Source of the DNA: Theobroma cacao
Taxonomy: Eukaryota > Streptophyta > Magnoliopsida > Malvales > Malvaceae
DNA length: 64,000 nt
Direction of reading: 5' to 3'
Assembly: GCF_000208745.1 (NCBI RefSeq)
Contig: NC_030853.1
Coordinates: 12,232,097 to 12,296,096, forward strand
Position 1 is the first letter of the stretch. Each line of letters opens with the position of its first letter. This document shows, one piece after another, positions 58,069 to 64,000 of this stretch. Under the pieces are notes generated by a model. The model worked only from the letters and a program-made list of their open reading frames with translations, did no database searches and had not been told where the DNA came from. Made by a program: the position numbers and the translations under genes.

Positions 58069-59569
58069 TAAATATTGGATAATATATATGCACCAAATGA
58101 TGAGAGTGAAGACTTGTCTTTTGGGATGGGCTATTTATTGCTATTAGAGCTTTGGATATTATTTGGTGCGTTGGAGGTAACTTTAATGCCATCAAAAGCA
58201 TTGAGGAATGAATGGGTTGCACTACTATCGATAGGTCAATGATGCACTTTGGGAATATTATTGAGGAATTGGAACTTATCGATATTCCCATGGTAGGCGG
58301 TAGCTTTACTTGGTGTAGTTTTAGGGAAAATATCACCTTCAATAGATTGGACAATTTTCTCATTACGGCGGAAATTATGGAAAATTGTCCGAGTTTTACG
58401 CAAAGATGCATTTCATCCTCTATATCGGATTATAACCCAGTAATGCTTTGTCTAAGTGATTATAATTGGGGCTTGAAGTCGTTTTGATTCTACAATCATT
58501 GGCTTGAATAACAGAGCTTTAACAACTTGTTTATTAAGGCATGGAAGGAAACGAAGAACTTCAACAACAAAAGAGCAGCTATCTATCATAGGCTATATGG
58601 TACTAAGCAAAATATTAAAAAAAATGGTAGTAAAAGGTTATTGGCAACATAGGAGAGAAAATCAGCAAACTTGATTTGGAAATTCAACATTTGCCAACTG
58701 ATTTAGAGCATGGAGATCATAATAGTATTAAATGTAAAGAGTTAGCTAAGTTAAAAGGTGAGTTGTGCAAACTTTTGAGAGTTGATGAACTCGTTTGGCA
58801 TCAAAATCGCGTGTCAAATGGTTTTTGGAGAGAGATCACAACACACAGTATTTTTATAACATTGCATCAGCATGATGCAGAGCCAACTTTATTAGCAAAC
58901 TCTCCTGTCAAAACTGTGAGGTTGAAGACCCGTCTGAAATGAGGGAGGAAGTTGCTCGTCACTTTGAAAATCTTTATGGGCAGATGGCGGTCTCTAGAGT
59001 AAAGGAACTTAACTATGGGATATTAAAGTTAAAGAAACAACCAACCTCTTCCCTAGAGTTTCTTTTTACAGAATTAAAAATATGAGAGGTTATTAATAGT
59101 TGTGACTGTAATAAGGCACTAAGACATGACAATTTTAATTTCAATTCTTAAAAGTCAATGGGCTTTCATAAAATAAGAGGTGATGAGATTTGTGATCGAC
59201 GTCTAGAGTGCTGGATTTTTAGATAAGGGAGTTAATAACGCTTATTTTATTACCTTTGTGTCGAAATATGCTAATCTGGGTTCTCTTAATAACTATAGCC
59301 TAATTAGTCTAATGGATTGCCTTTATAAGATAATCACCAAAGCCTTTGCATAGCAGTTAATGAGTCATTGACAAGGTTGTTGGGTTCAACCAATTTGCAT
59401 TCATCCAAAGTAGCCAACTAATTGACTACGCCTTCATTGCCAATGAAATGGTTGATTTCATGAAAAAAAAAAATAAGAGAGGTGGGATTTTTCTCATAGT
59501 TGATTTTGAAAGACATTTGATAGAGTCTTTTGGGAATGTCTTGATTTAGTTTTGAGAAAAATGAGGTTT
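58069..59569 (+). pseudogene. L1-type LINE: endonuclease and start of RT
   Basis: Begins at the IYAPND motif of the apurinic-type endonuclease. The 58212-58487 frame gives LIDIPMVGGSFTW and NRLDNFL, followed by SDYNPV. Two catalytic positions are changed: GGNFN in place of the usual GGDFN near 58170, and SDY in place of SDH near 58430. Further on, in shifted frames, are linker sequence (SNGFWRE, FGNVLI) and RT motifs (a NNYSLISLMDCLYKIITK-like segment near 59290; FIQSSQLIDYAFIANE near 59395). A solo LTR interrupts the RT at 59570. 5'-truncated at about 58069. Confidence 0.85.
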
Positions 59570-62260
59570 TGTCATGACCCAAACTCGAGGGTCCGTGACA
59601 GGTGCATGAGCTCAGTTGGCGAAGCCCATGGAACACAAGCAAGCCTGAAAATTTCAAATTTCATAATACATAGCCAAAAGTCCTAAATATTCATATTCAT
59701 AAAAGTATTTAAATTCTAAATACAAGTAGTAACCCTTGGTACATTGTTCATACACAATATCTAATACATTATTCATAAAGCCATACATTAGCCAATATAG
59801 TGGGTTCGTACTTTACAACCCATAACTCAAGTTCAAATGGCGCATCGTGCCTACATATTTAACAAGCTAAACCGAACTCCAAAGGCAGAAGCTCATGATA
59901 GATTCAGTAGAGTAGACATGTCAGGATGGGAGCCTACTGGATGTCAAAATTGGTTTGTCAATGGCCGACTCTTGTCACATAGTCTTATGGCCTATTTCTC
60001 TGTACATGGTATAACAAATGGGTAAGTCATCTAGTACTTAGTGAAGGGTGTAGATAAATCAAACATATATATCAGACACATATACAAATATTACATAATC
60101 AATGCAAACAAATGTTCTAACAAACATCTCCAATGTTAGAGGCATATCAATCATCCTTAAGAGTCTCCACAAATAGTATATCACTAGGGTTATCCTCGAA
60201 GCCATATCAAAGTGAATATCCATAAGCACACCCTAGTTGCCAAGGTATTATATTAATTTCAAATCATGTTTATCTAAGCTTGTCCAAAGCTATGTCATAT
60301 CACTCACAATTTAAATCCCAATCGTACAGTGGTCCTACTTAAGACATCATCAAATCACACACGGTGGCCAATCGACAGAGTCAAATCATGCTCAAAGCTA
60401 AACTACTAACAGAGAATCAAATCATGCACATGTTAAAGCAATGGACGAAAAATCAGAGTCATTATTCAGAGTAATCTCCCAACAGATGGCATCATCCGGA
60501 GTAATCTTAAATGAGTGGCATTAAAGCACTAGAAGTGTGAATCACAAGCAGGATAAAACCACAACCCTTGCTTACCACCATCTTTATAGGCAAACACATG
60601 GTCACAAGGTGCAAGACTCCACTAAACCTCAAATTAAATCCACGTTTAAAATATCAGCATCGGACGAATCACAATTTCATGATAAGGCCATCATGCCTTA
60701 GGTATCATCAATACCACATTTCATATCAAATATCTCTCTTTTGAGCTTTAGACATCTTTAGCTTAATCTCATCTAGATGCCCTTAAATCTCTGAGGCATC
60801 AACTGCTCAATATCTTTTAAAGGGTTATTCGTCTAGAGTAATCTACTCCTAAACGTCCATAATATTCACTAGACTTCTTAGTTTAGGCAAAATCAAACAT
60901 AGGCCACTAAGTGGCTTGCTGCAACACACACACATAATTTGTTCTTTAGCCTAGGCATGTTCATCTAGACTTACATACATATTTTAGTGCCATGGCAACA
61001 CATCTATCATGCGTTATTCATCACATGCATTTTAATTAAACCCACTCATAATGACAGTTAAAGGCGCATTCCACCGCCAAACTCTAATCTTTAGCCTCTA
61101 ACCATTCTTTAGCTCACCAACGAGTTAGGTAGCTTCAACCTTCCCTTAAACACATTAGAACATTCAAAAAATATTTATTTCCTAGCTTTCAAAACTATCC
61201 AACTTTTCAAAAATAACTCAATTCAATATATGAGCTCAAATCCTTCAATAATGAGCTAAATGCTTACCTTAGTGGCTAGGTTGCTCAAATCTCAGCTTCA
61301 AATCCCCAGCAAACTCAAGGGAGAAAATCTCACCAAAGTTGGACTAAATTGATTCTAAGTTATTAATAGATTAATTGAAAATCAATAGATAAAAAGGCAT
61401 AATCTTACCTTTAGAAGTGTTTCCTAAGCTTCAATCTACTTCAAATAGCTCCAAAACTCAATTTGAGAGGTTAGGGTTTTGGGGGTTTGAGAGACAAAGG
61501 GTTTGTCTTTTGTTTTGGGTTAAAAATGATACCCCTTAGCCCTTTTTTATTTTTGCATTTTCCAAGTGATCTATCGATAGATGGGAGGCATCTATCGATA
61601 AATTCCTCTAAAAATTTTAGACGTTGACTTTCATTTATCAATAAATTCCTCAAATCTATCGATAGATTATACCCTAGCCCTCTTTCTATTTCTCCATGTT
61701 TGGCCATCTATGGATAGATTCTGTGGATCTATTGATAGATACTTCTCACTTTAGTTTCCATTAATTTCGTTTGACTTTCTATCAATAGATTCCATGGATC
61801 TATCAATTGTTTTCGAGCCTCTTTGCTTCGCAAAGTTCTCAAGTGGTCATTTGTCAATAGTTAAGAGAATCTATTGATAGATGTTCATCCAACTTGTTTT
61901 CCCAAGCTTTCTATCTTGCAACTATCGATAGATCATGCCCATATTTAATATTTTCACTTCCTTAGGTCCCCAAATTCATTCTTAAGGCCTCTAATTCACT
62001 TTGCTTCCATCAAAACACTTCAAATTATTCATATTACTTGAAATCCTTCATACATATACTCAATTATATGATCAAATCTTGATCAAAGTATCAAACTTTA
62101 ATGTTTACCAAATATATTCATAAAAATTTGCTTAAGTATCATTAGGCATGCTTCCACATACTTAACATATTCAATCTATCATCAAAGTCTTCATTACACA
62201 ATATATTTCATAAATCATTCTCAGTTAACCTAGTTTACACCGAAAATTGAGGGTGTTATA
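59570..62260 (-). mobile_element. Solo LTR, gypsy family B, TSD ggttt
   Basis: Starts tgtcatgaccc, ends gggtgttata, 2691 bp, flanked by perfect ggttt duplications (59565-59569, 62261-62265). The LINE reading continues directly across the empty site, confirming the ends. It carries ATCTATCGATAGAT palindromes: 61569-61582 and a 16-bp AATCTATCGATAGATT at 61653-61668, plus several decayed ones through 61930. It is the complete reference for the copies at 10120 and 32621. Confidence 0.92.
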
Positions 62261-62825
62261 GGTTTGGTGATAATGGCATCAGTGGGTGCTAGTGGGTCAA
62301 CTCTTGTGTCTCGACAACTACCATTTCTATCCTTGTTAATGGCACACCCATGAGAGAAATAAAGTTGGGAAAAGGTCTAAAGCAAGGCTGCGCTTTGTCC
62401 TTATTACTATTTAATATTGTTATGGAGTTTCTTAGTGCGCTCATTTATAAAGGAATGGATAAGCAGCTTATATAAAGGGTTAAGGTTGGCTCTTCAGTTG
62501 TTTTTATCTTGCAACTCTAATATGCAGATGCCACAATAATTCTCTGTGACCTAATCTCAATTATCTCTAAATATTAAAAAATTGCTCAAGTGCTTTTAGG
62601 TGGTCTCTAGTTGAGAATCAACTTCCTGAATAGTTGTCTCTATTATGTCAGAATTTATCAAAATTTGGTGTGTCAATGGGCTAATTTGATTAAATGTAAG
62701 GTTGGTTAATTCCTTTCTACGTATCTTGGACTTTTGCTTAGAGCTGCCTCAAGTGTTGTTAATATGTGGCAATTGGTCATACAAAAGTTTGAAGACAGCA
62801 TTGTTATTAAATTTTGGGTTTTGGG
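62261..62825 (+). pseudogene. LINE RT, second piece
   Basis: Continues the RT after the solo LTR with VSTTTISILVNGTP, KLGKGLKQGCALS and LLFNIVMEFLSALIYKG. The catalytic box reads YADA (62521-62532) where YADD is expected, and the preceding codon is a stop (taa, likely from caa). Later frames give a KCKVG...STYLGL-like segment near 62695. The element ends where a copia LTR begins at 62826. Confidence 0.85.
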
Positions 62826-63015
62826 TGTAACGGAATAGAGAAGAAGAAAGGAGTTGATTCTAGAATATTCTCCAATTTTCTCTTAATGAACAAAAAACGT
62901 TATAATGGTGTTTATATATAAGTTGAAAGAAAACCTTACCACTAAAATAATTACAAGAATAGCCCTACCACTAATTAATAATTACAAGGAAGCCAAGTGC
63001 TTATAAATCTCAACA
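62826..63015 (-). mobile_element. 3' LTR (190 bp) of a compact copia element
   Basis: Plus ends are TGTAACGGAATAG and AATCTCAACA; on minus TGTTGAGATT...TTCCGTTACA. Short for an LTR but within the range of small-LTR copia lineages. It is followed at 63016 by cgccccctt, which on minus is the polypurine tract aagggggcg. This makes it the 3' LTR of an element running rightward out of the window on the minus strand. Confidence 0.8.
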
Positions 63016-64000
63016 CGCCCCCTTAATATGAGCATGTATGTTTACAATGCTCATCTTGCCATGAAAGGTATGGAACTAGGCTAGTTGTAGTGCTTTTGTA
63101 AAAATATCTACAAGTTGTAATTATGTGGGAACATAGTTTGGAATTCCTATGCCATTTAATACCTTTTATCTAATGAAATGGCAATCTAATTAAATATGCT
63201 TTATCCTTTCATGGAAGACTAAGTTCCTACATATGTGCAAAGCCAAGCGATTGTCGTAAAATAACTCCACTACTTTAGCATCTTCTATGCCAAAATCTTT
63301 AAACAGATATAAAAACCACATAATTTCATAATAGGTGGAAGCCATTGCTCTGTATTCTACCTCTATGGAGTTCTTAGACACCACACTTAGTTTCTTTGAT
63401 TTCCAACTTATAAGAGAATTACCAAGAAATATGCCCAAAGCCTATGATATATCTTTTAGTATCTTGACTACAAGCCTAGTCACTATCAGAATAAGCTCTT
63501 AATGTCATATCTAAATTTGAAGATAATAGTATATCTAGGCTTAGTGCTTCATTAAGATACCTTCAAACCCTATATGTAGCTTGCATATGAACAATGGATG
63601 GCTTATCCATAAACTTAGACAAGGCTTACACTGTAAACATAATATCTAGTCTGGTAAAAGTTAAATATAACAACCTACCAACCAATTGTCTATAGCTTGT
63701 TGAATCTTCTATCAAGGATCATCATTACATGTGGACATTTTCTTATTGTAATCAATTGGAGTTGATGTTGGCTTAGAACTGAGAAACCCATAATCATTAA
63801 GTAAATCTAATGTGTGCTTCCTCTAGCAAACTAATATGCCCTTCACTGATCTAGCAATCTCTAGGCACAAGAAATACTTGGGATTTCCTAAATCCTTTAG
63901 CTTGAAATTTGATTCCAAGTGTTGTTTGACTTCATTTGCAATTGTTACGAAAGAACGAGCTACCAACATGTCATCAACATAAACTAAAATAGCTACAAAT
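63016..64000 (-). pseudogene. Copia RT C-terminus and RNase H, runs off window
   Basis: The minus strand from 64000 reads VYVDDMLVARSF (catalytic YVDD intact, near 63965), then NFKLKDLGNPKYFL and KHTLDLLNDYGFL, the RT thumb. Near 63710-63600 comes a SYRQLVGRLLYLTF-like and PDI-type segment. RNase H follows in the 63438-63190 frame: NSLISWKSKKLSVVSKNSIEVEYRAMA and FYDNRLALHICRN. The domain order and wording suit Ale-type copia. A few stops interrupt it (for example after ILVC near 63830), so it is probably inactive but recent-looking. Confidence 0.85.

Overview
This window looks like plant nuclear DNA from a repeat-dense, gene-poor (probably heterochromatic) part of a eudicot genome. It is AT-rich. 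The visible coding remnants belong to plant retrotransposon lineages: Sirevirus-type Ty1/copia, Tekay/Del-like and Athila/Tat-like Ty3/gypsy, and L1-type LINEs. One hAT-like DNA element is also present. The long gypsy LTRs ending in a tgtcacgaccc-type motif would suit Malvaceae (for example a cacao relative), but that is an impression and not proven. I found no intact host gene, tRNA, rRNA or CRISPR array. Almost every open reading frame is a decayed transposon fragment or chance.

Layout, left to right. 1-10119: an old Athila/Tat-like remnant (minus strand) split by two related solo LTRs in opposite orientation, 2589-5708 (TSD ttaac) and 6013-9610 (TSD gtccc). 10120-14814: an internally deleted chromovirus-like element (gag, RNase H, integrase, 3' LTR; minus). 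14840-17080: 3' end of a Sirevirus (minus). 17081-20763: LTR fragments, a hairpin, and an LTR with primer-binding site. 20764-24092: 3' part of an L1 LINE with its own insertion. 24093-26821: AT-rich intergenic DNA with a direct duplication of about 370 bp. 26822-55070: a Sirevirus carrying an hAT-like insertion and a nest of elements. 55071-58068: an LTR fragment and AT-rich DNA with one promoter-like patch. 58069-62825: a second LINE split by a solo LTR (TSD ggttt). 62826-64000: 3' end of a short-LTR copia element (minus) that runs off the window.

The nest is the main architecture. Sirevirus-1 (26822-55070) holds a gypsy solo LTR (32621-51336, TSD caatc). That holds Sirevirus-2 (34528-50500, TSD aaaac), which holds a gypsy-like element with 2.6 kb LTRs and an apparently non-coding 4.5 kb interior (40608-50308). 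Target-site duplications support the outer levels. A deletion at the right edge of the innermost element removed most of Sirevirus-2's 3' LTR.

The most interesting shared signal is regulatory in character. Nearly every LTR family here carries its own short palindrome, repeated several times, usually upstream of the TATA-like box. Five unrelated families have different palindromes built around the same central TCGA (AATCGATT, TATCGATA, GTCGAC, GTATCGATAC, GAATCGATTC). Decayed copies mostly differ by C-to-T or G-to-A change at that CpG. A second recurring theme is internal deletion removing reverse transcriptase, integrase or both in five of the LTR elements.
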